Origin: Mycobacterium numidiamassiliense
GTDB lineage: Bacteria; Actinomycetota; Actinomycetes; Mycobacteriales; Mycobacteriaceae
Direction: 5' to 3'
Assembly: GCF_900157365.1 (NCBI RefSeq)
Contig: NZ_FUEZ01000004.1
Coordinates: forward strand, 1 to 64,000
DNA: 64,000 bases
Each line of letters starts with the position of its first letter. Position 1 is the first letter of the stretch. The translations under genes were made by a program, and so were the position numbers. Shown here piece after piece: positions 8,864 through 16,241 of the stretch. Under the pieces are notes generated by a model. That model saw only the letters and a program-made list of their open reading frames with translations, was not told the origin of the DNA and searched no databases.

Positions 8864-9832
8864 ATGGCAAGGCCGGCGGAAATCGCGCTTACCGTAAGCA
8901 AATTGGGCAAGCACATCGGCGCGCGTATCGATGGGGTACTTCTCGGCGGCGGCCTCGACTCGAGCGTGGTGGATCTGATTCGCGACGCGCTGCTGCGTCA
9001 CAAGGTGATCTTTTTCCCGGATCAGCACCAACTCGACGATGAACAGCATTTCGCCTTCGCCAAGACGCTCGGCGCACCGATCCGTGTCTACGGCGCCAAC
9101 GCCATTCCCGGTGGCCCGCCGGGAGTGTCCCTGGTCGACTCCGAGCGCGGCAAGGCGACCCGTTGGCACACCGATCACACGTTCACGCTGAATGTCCCGA
9201 TGGCCTCGATACTGCGCGCGGTCACGCTGCCGAGTTACGGCGGATCGACCCGGTGGGCATCCACCACCGCGGCCTACGCGGCGCTGCCGGTACCGCTGAA
9301 ACACCTTGCCGAGAATCTCTGGGCGATGCATAGCAGCAACCGCTTTGACCAACTCGGCTACGTCGAGGGCATGGGCGCCATCCTGACGCCCGGCGGGTTG
9401 CCCGTCCCGTATCACGCCTTGGAGGAGACCAACCTGCTGAGCAACGCACTGGGGGCCGCGCGCGAGGAGGAATCGACGTTTCGCGTCGAACACCCCGTCG
9501 TCCGGGTACACCCTGGCACCGGCGAGCGGGCGCTGCTGCTCGGGCAGTGGGCGTGCGGCTTCGTCGGTCTTCAGAGCCACGAGTCGCTGGCCCTCTTCGA
9601 CTTGCTGCAGAGCCGTATCACGTTGCCAGAGAACACCATCAGCTGGGATTGGCATCCGGGCGACGTGGCGATATGGGACAACTACGCCACGCAACACCGC
9701 GCCGTCGACGACTACGGCGACGAGCACCGGGTGATGCACCGCGTCGCCTTGATCGGCGAGGTTCCGGTGGATATCCATGGACGCCGCAGTCGGCAGCTCA
9801 CCGGTGGGACACCCGAATCGATTACGGACTAG
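8864..9832 (+). CDS. TauD/TfdA Fe(II)/2-oxoglutarate dioxygenase, Rv3406 alkylsulfatase-like
   Basis: 322 residues. The iron facial triad is visible: H102-x-D104 in RWHTDHTF and the distal H278 in [10 protein letters not shown], with Arg289/Arg293 placed to bind 2-oxoglutarate. GGSTRWA (about 127-132), [12 protein letters not shown] and DVAIWDN are also conserved. Many of these stretches match, as I recall it, M. tuberculosis Rv3406, a dioxygenase that hydroxylates alkyl sulfate esters so that sulfate is released. It heads a four-gene operon and has an AGGGA site about 8 bases before the ATG. A sulfotransferase gene lies about 5 kb away in the same island. Whether this paralogue cleaves sulfate esters or another substrate cannot be read from sequence. 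Confidence 0.9.
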   Translation: MARPAEIALTVSKLGKHIGARIDGVLLGGGLDSSVVDLIRDALLRHKVIFFPDQHQLDDEQHFAFAKTLGAPIRVYGANAIPGGPPGVSLVDSERGKATRWHTDHTFTLNVPMASILRAVTLPSYGGSTRWASTTAAYAALPVPLKHLAENLWAMHSSNRFDQLGYVEGMGAILTPGGLPVPYHALEETNLLSNALGAAREEESTFRVEHPVVRVHPGTGERALLLGQWACGFVGLQSHESLALFDLLQSRITLPENTISWDWHPGDVAIWDNYATQHRAVDDYGDEHRVMHRVALIGEVPVDIHGRRSRQLTGGTPESITD

Positions 9833-9845
9833 AGGGCGGGATCCC

Positions 9846-10667
9846 ATGTCACCCGAGATGCCCGGTGACGGGCTCGAACTCGTTGCCTACGAGCTCCATC
9901 GCGCAGACGGTGTCGAGCTCGTGCCGGCTGCACGCGAACGCAACTGGATGAACTCGACCCACCAACGCTTTGCCAATCGATGTTTGCCGCTGCTCATGGC
10001 CAACCAAGCCGGCTGGGTCGTCGTCAGCAACGCCCGGGTCCGTGCTCGGTGGAATGGCGGTGCGAGTCCGGATTCCGTTGAGTTCGACTACGACGACGAC
10101 GCGACGTTTCGTCCGACAAGCCACTTCGGCCACGGGATCATCACCTGGAGTCTCCCGTTCCTGTTCCGCACGCCGCCGGGTTTCAATCTGCTGGTCCGCG
10201 GTCCGGTTAACTGCCCCAAGCACGGAATTGCCGCCCTGGAAGGCATCGTCGAAACGGATTGGGCACCTGCGACTTTCACGGTGAACTGGAAGTTCACCCG
10301 CCGCCGCGTCTGGGCGACCTTCGAGAGGGGCGAGCCGGTGTGCTTGCTGGTTCCCCAGCGGCGCGGTGAGCTTGACGCGTTCGTCCCGAAAATAGTCTCG
10401 ATCGCCGCCGCGCCCGATGAATTGCGCGGGTCCTACGACGCGTGGCGTGGCGGTCGCCGCGCTTTCAACGAAGGCCTGAAGCATCCGGGATCACCTGCAA
10501 GACAGGCTAGCTGGCAGAAGGACTACTTTCGAGGCAAGTTCCCCGACGGCTCGTCCGCGCCGCAGCATGAAACGCGCATGCAATTGCGGGCTTTCGCTCG
10601 GCTGGAAGAAGAGATCTGCGGATGGCCGAGCGACAGTGCCGCGCCGGACGGCGGCGAAACCCCATGA
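9846..10667 (+). CDS. DUF6065-family protein
   Basis: 273 residues from the ATG at 9846, 13 bases after the dioxygenase. No signal peptide or transmembrane segment is evident. Features include QRFANRCLPLLMANQAGWVV near the start, HFGHGIITWSLPFLFRTPPGFNLLVRGP in the centre (described here by its ends: residues about 96-124), a Cys at NCPKHG, and ALEGIVETDW, a pattern I associate with DUF6065. That family has no established function. It sits between a dioxygenase and a DUF1796 protein in one operon, so a joint role in modifying a cell-surface molecule is possible but unproven. Confidence 0.65.
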   Translation: MSPEMPGDGLELVAYELHRADGVELVPAARERNWMNSTHQRFANRCLPLLMANQAGWVVVSNARVRARWNGGASPDSVEFDYDDDATFRPTSHFGHGIITWSLPFLFRTPPGFNLLVRGPVNCPKHGIAALEGIVETDWAPATFTVNWKFTRRRVWATFERGEPVCLLVPQRRGELDAFVPKIVSIAAAPDELRGSYDAWRGGRRAFNEGLKHPGSPARQASWQKDYFRGKFPDGSSAPQHETRMQLRAFARLEEEICGWPSDSAAPDGGETP

Positions 10668-10697
10668 ACGGCTTTGCATTGGAACGGGAGTGGCGCG

Positions 10698-11351
10698 ATG
10701 GCATTGTTCTGTGCTGATGTCGCCCTCGTCAGCCTTGGGATGTCGTGCCAAGGGGCAATCCAGCTGCAAGTGCACAGATCACTCATCGCCGACATCGTCG
10801 GGGCTGAGGCCGTCATCAAAAGGACGCCATTTGATTGGCTGATCTGCCCGCCGATGTCCGCTGCGAAGATGATCGCCGGCGACCGGTACTACCCAGAGCG
10901 CATCTCTGAGTTGCACTGCTCGAAGGGGATGCCGCCTCGATGGCCGGCCGTCGGGGACTGCTATTTCTGGCATGAACAGGAAACCGTTGTATCCGAACCG
11001 GATACGTTCCTGGCCAAGTTCGCACATACATCGCGGACACTACGCGGCGTAGCGGGCTTCAAACGCCGTATATTTTTCGTGAGCAATACGCAGGACAATC
11101 TGGCCGACGAGGTTCAGGCCGTGGCACGTATCCCGGTCACGTTCACCGACCTGGCGATCAATCGCCTCGCGGCAGCGGTATCGCTACGCTTTGCTGCACC
11201 GCTTTATGTCGTGTCGACGCCCACACGCCACGAGCTACGTACGCCCGTGAACCTTGACCGACTATTCCTGATGGACGTAGTCCCCGGGATCCGGGGTTCG
11301 GATTCGGATTGGTCGGGCGTCTTTCGCGGGATGCTCGAGCGCACCGCATGA
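10698..11351 (+). CDS. DUF1796 putative papain-like cysteine peptidase family protein
   Basis: 217 residues. The N-terminus shows the hallmark of DUF1796: VSLGMSCQGAIQL, with the candidate catalytic Cys17, followed after about 25 residues by RTPFDWL (44-47 PFDW). Other parts include FLAKFAHTSRTLR, FKRRIFFVSNTQ and a C-terminal LMDVVPGIRGSDSDWSGVF. Members are annotated as putative cysteine peptidases but are also found in polysaccharide and glycosyltransferase loci, and the activity has not been shown. ATG 10698 is preferred to TTG 10674 because GGGAG at 10685-10689 precedes it. The last codons overlap the next gene (ATGA). Confidence 0.7.
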   Translation: MALFCADVALVSLGMSCQGAIQLQVHRSLIADIVGAEAVIKRTPFDWLICPPMSAAKMIAGDRYYPERISELHCSKGMPPRWPAVGDCYFWHEQETVVSEPDTFLAKFAHTSRTLRGVAGFKRRIFFVSNTQDNLADEVQAVARIPVTFTDLAINRLAAAVSLRFAAPLYVVSTPTRHELRTPVNLDRLFLMDVVPGIRGSDSDWSGVFRGMLERTA

Positions 11352-12124
11352 AGCTCGACATTCACCTTCAGACCCATTCCGACATCAGCGTGCACGGCGC
11401 GCATCGGTACGTCGGCGCGCCCAAGAGCGAGATCATGCTGCGCTGTACGCAGTCGCTCGTCACCTCGATCAATCGATCCGATGGCGACATCATCTTACGG
11501 GTCTTCGATGATCACTCGTCGCCCGAGGTTCTGACGACGCTACGTCGGATACTCCGAAACTGCCGGAAGCCAGTCGAATTCATTGCGCTCGGTGCACGAG
11601 GCTACAACGCGTCTTGCCTCGCATCCTTTTCCAGCGCGCGCGGCGATGCCCGCGAAGTCGTCTACTTCGTCGAGGACGACTACCTGCACGCCCCCTCGGC
11701 GATCCAGGAAATGCTCGATGTCCATGCGTTGTTCCGCGAGACACTCGGCGGCCGCGAAGTCGCGCTGCATCCCTATGACGACCCGAAGAATTATTGGAGC
11801 CCGATATTCAGCCGGGAGGACTGCCGCGTCGTGTACGGCACCCGGAGGCATTGGCGCACCAACACGCACACCACGAACACGTGCTGGGTGGAAGTCGAAA
11901 CCCTACAACGGAATTGGGAGCTCTTTGAGCTGCTCGCCCGCTATTCGAGCACCCCCTACGGCCAGGAGCATCACATCTTCGAGGCTTCGACGATCAACAA
12001 GATCTGGCGCGAGCAGGTTGCCCTGTTTACCCCGATACCTTCGCTGGCACTTCATCTTCAGCACGAAGAGCACAGGGACCCGTACCTGGACTGGGAGCAG
12101 TGGTGGCGGGCCGCGGCCTATTGA
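11348..12124 (+). CDS. GT-A-like glycosyltransferase (GT2-like)
   Basis: 258 residues, starting at the ATG that overlaps the previous stop as ATGA, so it is translationally coupled. RVFDDHSSPEVL (51-62) resembles the nucleotide-binding end of beta-2 in GT-A enzymes, and VVYFVEDDYLH (about 104-114) offers the acidic EDD cluster that would bind metal and sugar nucleotide. A late HLQHEEHRDPYLDWEQWW tail could supply the acceptor side. No transmembrane segment, so a cytosolic or peripheral enzyme. Substrate unknown. The stop is four bases from the end of the convergent GT9-DUF4254 gene, marking the centre of the island. Confidence 0.6.
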   Translation: MKLDIHLQTHSDISVHGAHRYVGAPKSEIMLRCTQSLVTSINRSDGDIILRVFDDHSSPEVLTTLRRILRNCRKPVEFIALGARGYNASCLASFSSARGDAREVVYFVEDDYLHAPSAIQEMLDVHALFRETLGGREVALHPYDDPKNYWSPIFSREDCRVVYGTRRHWRTNTHTTNTCWVEVETLQRNWELFELLARYSSTPYGQEHHIFEASTINKIWREQVALFTPIPSLALHLQHEEHRDPYLDWEQWWRAAAY

Positions 12125-12128
12125 TGCG

Positions 12129-13745
12129 TCAGGTATCGCGGCTCTCGAACAGGTCGCAGTAACTCTGTGGCGCCGCCGATTTGAATTGCCGATACAGCTT
12201 GAACCTGACCTCGCCGGCCTGGACCCTCGTGAGCAATTGTTCGAGCCCACCGAAGAGGTCGGCGTGCTGCTCTTCGAGCACCGCAAGGCGTGGACTGGAC
12301 CGTTCCGCGCGATTCGTGTGCAGAATCCGCAGCGTCAGAACTGACAGCCGATCAACGATGGTGCCGGGGGTTTCGGTGTAGAGCGGTGCACTCTGGTTCA
12401 GCTCAACGCGGTCAAGAAGCGTCACGTCGATGTCCTCGATGGCCGCGTTGCGCCGGGTGTTGAGGTCGTCGATGCGGCGCTTTCTGCGGGCCACCTCGCG
12501 GTCGTCGGCGCCCTGACGACGAACGGCGTCCTCGTGATGCCACAGGTCGAAATTCAGCGCGTGCAGCCGCAGTGCCTTGGCTGCGATGCCGCCGTCGTTC
12601 TCCGATGCCGCGGTGGTGGCTGCCCCGTGCCACGACAGCGCGGTGTCAGGGAACATCCGTACGGCGGAAAGAAGGTCCGCGCTGGCAGAATCCCCAGGTT
12701 TCGCAACGGATATCGGGTCCCGCTGCCCGACTAGATCTTCCATCGCGGCAAGTACCTCGTCTACCGTGATGTCCCCCATGGTGCTCCCCTCGACGTGCCG
12801 GTGTGGCGCAAACCTGAACCCCCACAGCGCGGCCTCGGTCGGGCCGAAGAGTCCGACGCCCGGGACCCGCGCCAGATCGGCGGCATGCAGCATGGCGGAG
12901 TCGATCCCCAGGAAAAGGTCCGCGCTGGCGACCAAGCCCATCGCGAGGTCGAGTGGCAGCCCGAGATGGGGAAAGACGCGGTCGCGCTCGCGCCCGACGT
13001 TGAGCTCCTCGTGTCCCATCCCGACCACCCAGGCCACGAAATCGCGATGCCGCGTCAGGAACCTGTCCAGCACATCGACGAATCTCGTTGCAGGCCAATG
13101 CTTTTTTTCCCAGTTGGTGTCGGCGTGCACGACGAGGACCTTCACGCCTGCTGGCACCGCGGCACGAATTGCTCGGACTTCGTCCTGCACTGCCGGGGGC
13201 AGCGGCACCGGGTATGCGTAGCTTTCGATCCGCAGCGCCGGATCGAACAACCGCGCCAACTTGAACGTCACGTCGGCCGAGTGCGGCAGGTCCCTCGGGA
13301 CAACGATGTCGTAGTCGTCCGTCGGGAAACCGACGCTCCACGTGGGAGCCAGGCGCCGCCATAGAAACCGGGCAAGACCGTTCGACGGCGTGTCCCACGG
13401 CACTGCGTTCAAAAACAGATCAACAGTGCCGATCTCGGTCGCGAGGGCTTCGTAATCGAGAGTCCGCCCTGTGTGTCCCCCGATTGCGGGTCCTGCCGGA
13501 ACTACTCCCGTGATGTCGACAAAGCGAGGGCTGACCTCCCGGAAGCACAGATCGAAGGCGGTCTTGGGGCACATCAGCGTGAGAGGGGCGGCAAACATCT
13601 CGGCCAAAGCCCGCAGCGTTGGCAACGTCAGAACGGAGTCACCGATAAACATTGAGAAATACACAGCCGGGTTGCGTGCCTGCAGCAGATGGCTCAGCGT
13701 GCCGCGCTGTACATCCAGCGACCGGCCGCCCCGCAGCACCGTCAT
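12129..13745 (-). CDS. GT9 (heptosyltransferase-like) glycosyltransferase fused to DUF4254
   Basis: 538 residues from ATG 13745. Residues about 20-340 are a GT9-type GT-B fold: FIGDSVLTLPTLRAL near the start, LVVHADTNWEKKHWPATRF, and the donor-site run GIDSAMLHAADLARVPGVGLFGPT (280-303). Residues about 395-530 match DUF4254: FDLWHHEDAVRRQ, RRIDDLNTRRNAAIEDID. The frame stays open upstream to 13925, but that would run into the preceding gene, so I take 13745. GT9 enzymes classically transfer heptoses to LPS, which mycobacteria lack, so the sugar is unknown. It is a clear paralogue of the next gene, which lacks the DUF4254 part. Confidence 0.85.
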   Translation of the reverse strand: MTVLRGGRSLDVQRGTLSHLLQARNPAVYFSMFIGDSVLTLPTLRALAEMFAAPLTLMCPKTAFDLCFREVSPRFVDITGVVPAGPAIGGHTGRTLDYEALATEIGTVDLFLNAVPWDTPSNGLARFLWRRLAPTWSVGFPTDDYDIVVPRDLPHSADVTFKLARLFDPALRIESYAYPVPLPPAVQDEVRAIRAAVPAGVKVLVVHADTNWEKKHWPATRFVDVLDRFLTRHRDFVAWVVGMGHEELNVGRERDRVFPHLGLPLDLAMGLVASADLFLGIDSAMLHAADLARVPGVGLFGPTEAALWGFRFAPHRHVEGSTMGDITVDEVLAAMEDLVGQRDPISVAKPGDSASADLLSAVRMFPDTALSWHGAATTAASENDGGIAAKALRLHALNFDLWHHEDAVRRQGADDREVARRKRRIDDLNTRRNAAIEDIDVTLLDRVELNQSAPLYTETPGTIVDRLSVLTLRILHTNRAERSSPRLAVLEEQHADLFGGLEQLLTRVQAGEVRFKLYRQFKSAAPQSYCDLFESRDT

Positions 13746-13813
13746 TTCACTCAACCCGACCAACCTCCAGCCAGAGCGTAGGCGCTGCAGCAAGGATCTC
13801 GCATGGTCATCAC

Positions 13814-14827
13814 CTAGAAATGCTCTCCGACAAGGTCTTCCATCGCACTGAGTACCTCCGCTGCGGTGATATCTGCCATGGTGCTCATTTCGACGTGGCG
13901 GTGTGGGGCGAACTTGAAACCCCATGTCGCGGCACGCGTGGGGCCGAAGAGCCCGACACCGGGGACCCGTGCCAGGTCAGCGGCATGCAGCATGGACGAA
14001 TCGATCCCCACGAAGATGTCTGCATTGGCGACCAGGCCCATGGTGAGGTCCAGGGGTAGGCCGAGCTTGGGAATGATGCGGTCGCGCGCGCTCCCAACGT
14101 TGAGCTCCTCATGCCCCATCCCGACGACCCAGGCGACAAAGTCGCGATGGCGCGCCAAAAACCGGTCCAGTACATCGATGAACCTGGTCACGGGCCATCG
14201 TTTCTCGGTCCAATTGGTGTCGGCGTGCACGACGAGCACCTTGACCCCCGCAGGCACGGCGGCACGAATCGACCGGGCTTGCTGTTCCACCGCAGGCGGC
14301 AGCCGTAGCGGATGCGCGTAGTCTTCGATGCGCAGCGCGGGATCGAACAGCCGCGCCAGTGTGAACATCAAGTCCGCCGAATGACATTCCGTTTTGGGGA
14401 CCACCACGTCGAATCCGCTGTCGGGTGAGAAGCCCACGCTTGTCGTGGGGGCCAGGCGGTCCAGAAACGGACGAATCACGATATTCGACAACGAATCCCA
14501 GGGCAGCGTGTCGATGAACAGGTCGACGGCACCGATCTCTGACACCAAGGAGTCGTAGTCGACGGTCCGTTCTGATTGTCCGGGCAGCGGGGGCGTCCCG
14601 ACCAGGGGCAATCCCGTGATGTCGATGAAGCGGGGACTTACCTCGTGAAAGCAGAGATCGAACGCGACCTTTGGACAGATCAACGTCATTGGTGCGCTGA
14701 ACATTTCGCCCAATGCCCGAAACGTTGGGAGCGTGAGCACGGCGTCCCCGATATTGGTGACGAAACACACCGCAGGCCTTTCTGCCCGCAGCAGCTCGCG
14801 TAGCTCACCGCGCTGAAAACCCGTCAT
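13814..14827 (-). CDS. GT9 (heptosyltransferase-like) glycosyltransferase
   Basis: 337 residues from ATG 14827. Same fold as the neighbour at 12129-13745: TNIGDAVLTLPTFRALGEMF, VSPRFIDITG, VLVVHADTNWTEKRWPVTRF and GIDSSMLHAADLARVPGVGLFGPT, with long runs of identity between the two proteins, so they arose by tandem duplication. This copy ends at EDLVGEHF where the neighbour continues into DUF4254. It lies 13 bases after the sulfotransferase stop and 68 bases before the next start, so the three form one operon. The donor sugar cannot be inferred. Confidence 0.87.
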   Translation of the reverse strand: MTGFQRGELRELLRAERPAVCFVTNIGDAVLTLPTFRALGEMFSAPMTLICPKVAFDLCFHEVSPRFIDITGLPLVGTPPLPGQSERTVDYDSLVSEIGAVDLFIDTLPWDSLSNIVIRPFLDRLAPTTSVGFSPDSGFDVVVPKTECHSADLMFTLARLFDPALRIEDYAHPLRLPPAVEQQARSIRAAVPAGVKVLVVHADTNWTEKRWPVTRFIDVLDRFLARHRDFVAWVVGMGHEELNVGSARDRIIPKLGLPLDLTMGLVANADIFVGIDSSMLHAADLARVPGVGLFGPTRAATWGFKFAPHRHVEMSTMADITAAEVLSAMEDLVGEHF

Positions 14828-14840
14828 CGATCCGATCCGC

Positions 14841-15620
14841 TCAGTTATAGCCAAAGCGGCGAGCCAGGGCCTCGACGCGGAACCACGCTGGATCGTCGGC
14901 GTCGATCCGGGCCCGGTGGGCCGGCGCCCGGCGCAGCGGAGAGAGGTTGGCAACCTTCCAGGGCAGGGGTTCACCGTCGCGGAAGAACTGGTGGTCGCCG
15001 GCCGTCTCCGGCGCCGGATGGGCGAGCGAGGCGGCGCTGTCGGAAAAGCTCAGGTCCCAGCCGCCCAGCGCGGCGTCGAGCGTCGCCTGCGGGTGCGCTG
15101 CGAAGGCCTCGTAACGCAACACGACAACCTCGGCCGCGCCCGCCAGCAGTGGCTCCAGACAACTCTGTGTCAGCTCCATGGCTTCGGTCACGGTGTCCTT
15201 GATCCAGAAGTCGGTGTCTGAGCGCGAAGGCGAATCCCGGTGCAGCAGAGAGGAATTGATTACCTCCCGCGGATCGCGCAGGACGAACAACACCACCGCC
15301 CCGGGGAAGGTGCGCCGCAACGTCTCCAGCTGTGCCGCATACCTCGGGTTCTTTTCGCCCCAAATGGTGCAGGGGCGCGCGATGTCGCTCATGATCGCCT
15401 GCAGGGCAACGGCCGGGTCGTTGGTTTCCCCGGCGTAGCGCCGGTAGGCCTCGTACACCCCGCGCTCGAGGAGGAAGGCCGCCAGCGTTCCGCTGACTGG
15501 CCCCCGGTTGACCTGGATCAAATCGATCTCGTCGAAGATCTTGATGTCGTGATGGTGATTGAGGAACTGGGTGACGATCGTCATCCCGGATCTCGGCGGC
15601 CCCACCACGAACAGCTGCAC
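14841..15620 (-). CDS. PAPS-dependent sulfotransferase
   Basis: 259 residues, GTG start at 15620. The PAPS-binding motifs are present: the 5'-phosphosulfate loop VVGPPRSGMT (5-14) and the 3'-phosphate motif VLFVLRDPREVINSSLL. GEKNPRY also fits the family. Mycobacteria use such enzymes for sulfolipid and sulfated glycopeptidolipid. It comes 53 bases after espL and directly before the two GT9 genes, so the likely product is a sulfated glycoconjugate. This is inference from gene order. An earlier gene on this strand is espL, and there is no obvious own promoter in the short gap. Confidence 0.88.
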   Translation of the reverse strand: MQLFVVGPPRSGMTIVTQFLNHHHDIKIFDEIDLIQVNRGPVSGTLAAFLLERGVYEAYRRYAGETNDPAVALQAIMSDIARPCTIWGEKNPRYAAQLETLRRTFPGAVVLFVLRDPREVINSSLLHRDSPSRSDTDFWIKDTVTEAMELTQSCLEPLLAGAAEVVVLRYEAFAAHPQATLDAALGGWDLSFSDSAASLAHPAPETAGDHQFFRDGEPLPWKVANLSPLRRAPAHRARIDADDPAWFRVEALARRFGYN

Positions 15621-15673
15621 GGCGCGACCGTGCTCGCCGCCTCGCCTACAGTTCGCTCGCTGATCGGCCGCGA

Positions 15674-16018
15674 TTACTCGCCAACGATTTTCTGCATCGA
15701 ATCGATCATTCCGGCCATCGCCTCAAAGGTCGCTCCGGCGATCTCGTCGATGCTCGCCGCCGCTTGGGCCTGCGCCGTGATCAGCGCCTCGTTGATGCGA
15801 TTCTGCACCGTTTCGGCGCCCAGCCGCAGCAGGCCGTCTTCGATGTGGAGCTCCGTGACCACCATGTCTCCGTTGATGACCACCTCGACGGTCTCGGTCT
15901 GGTCCTTGGCGCTAAAGGATCCGGTGCCCTTCTGCTTCAACGCGTTCTCCAGGACGTCGTTTAACTTCTTGAACTCGTCCAGGACCGCAGTGGCCTGCGG
16001 GTGCGGCTCAAATTCCAC
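15674..16018 (-). CDS. espL: EspL, YbaB-like ESX-1 accessory protein
   Basis: 114 residues, GTG start 16018 after an AAGGAT site; M. tuberculosis EspL (Rv3880c) is 115. The central GSFSAKDQTETVEVVING, ELHIEDGLLRLGAE and RINEALITAQAQA segments match EspL closely. The family resembles the nucleoid protein YbaB. EspL is needed for ESX-1 secretion and stabilises EspE, EspF and EspH in M. marinum. In M. tuberculosis the minus-strand order is eccE1-espB-espL-espK. Here espL comes directly after eccE1, and espB follows only after the island. Confidence 0.9.
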   Translation of the reverse strand: MEFEPHPQATAVLDEFKKLNDVLENALKQKGTGSFSAKDQTETVEVVINGDMVVTELHIEDGLLRLGAETVQNRINEALITAQAQAAASIDEIAGATFEAMAGMIDSMQKIVGE

Positions 16019-16241
16019 TTCAGATCCTTACCGTCGGGGATGGCCTGGCTGCCTGGGCGGTTGCCGGCTTGGGCATCGGCCACGGCAGGGCCTCAGTCTA
16101 AAGCGACTTTTGGTCGGGCCGCGACACTAATTCGCCGATCGCCCCGACTCAGAACCCGCCGTCCCGCACATCGGTAAACAGAAGTTGAACACACCGAAAA
16201 CGGCGGGCCCGCATACGTTTCCCGGGGACTGCCCACGCCCA

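Noticed and set aside
7535..15673. Insertion sequence or prophage carrying the island
   Set aside because: No transposase, integrase, terminal inverted repeat or direct repeat could be seen at either edge.
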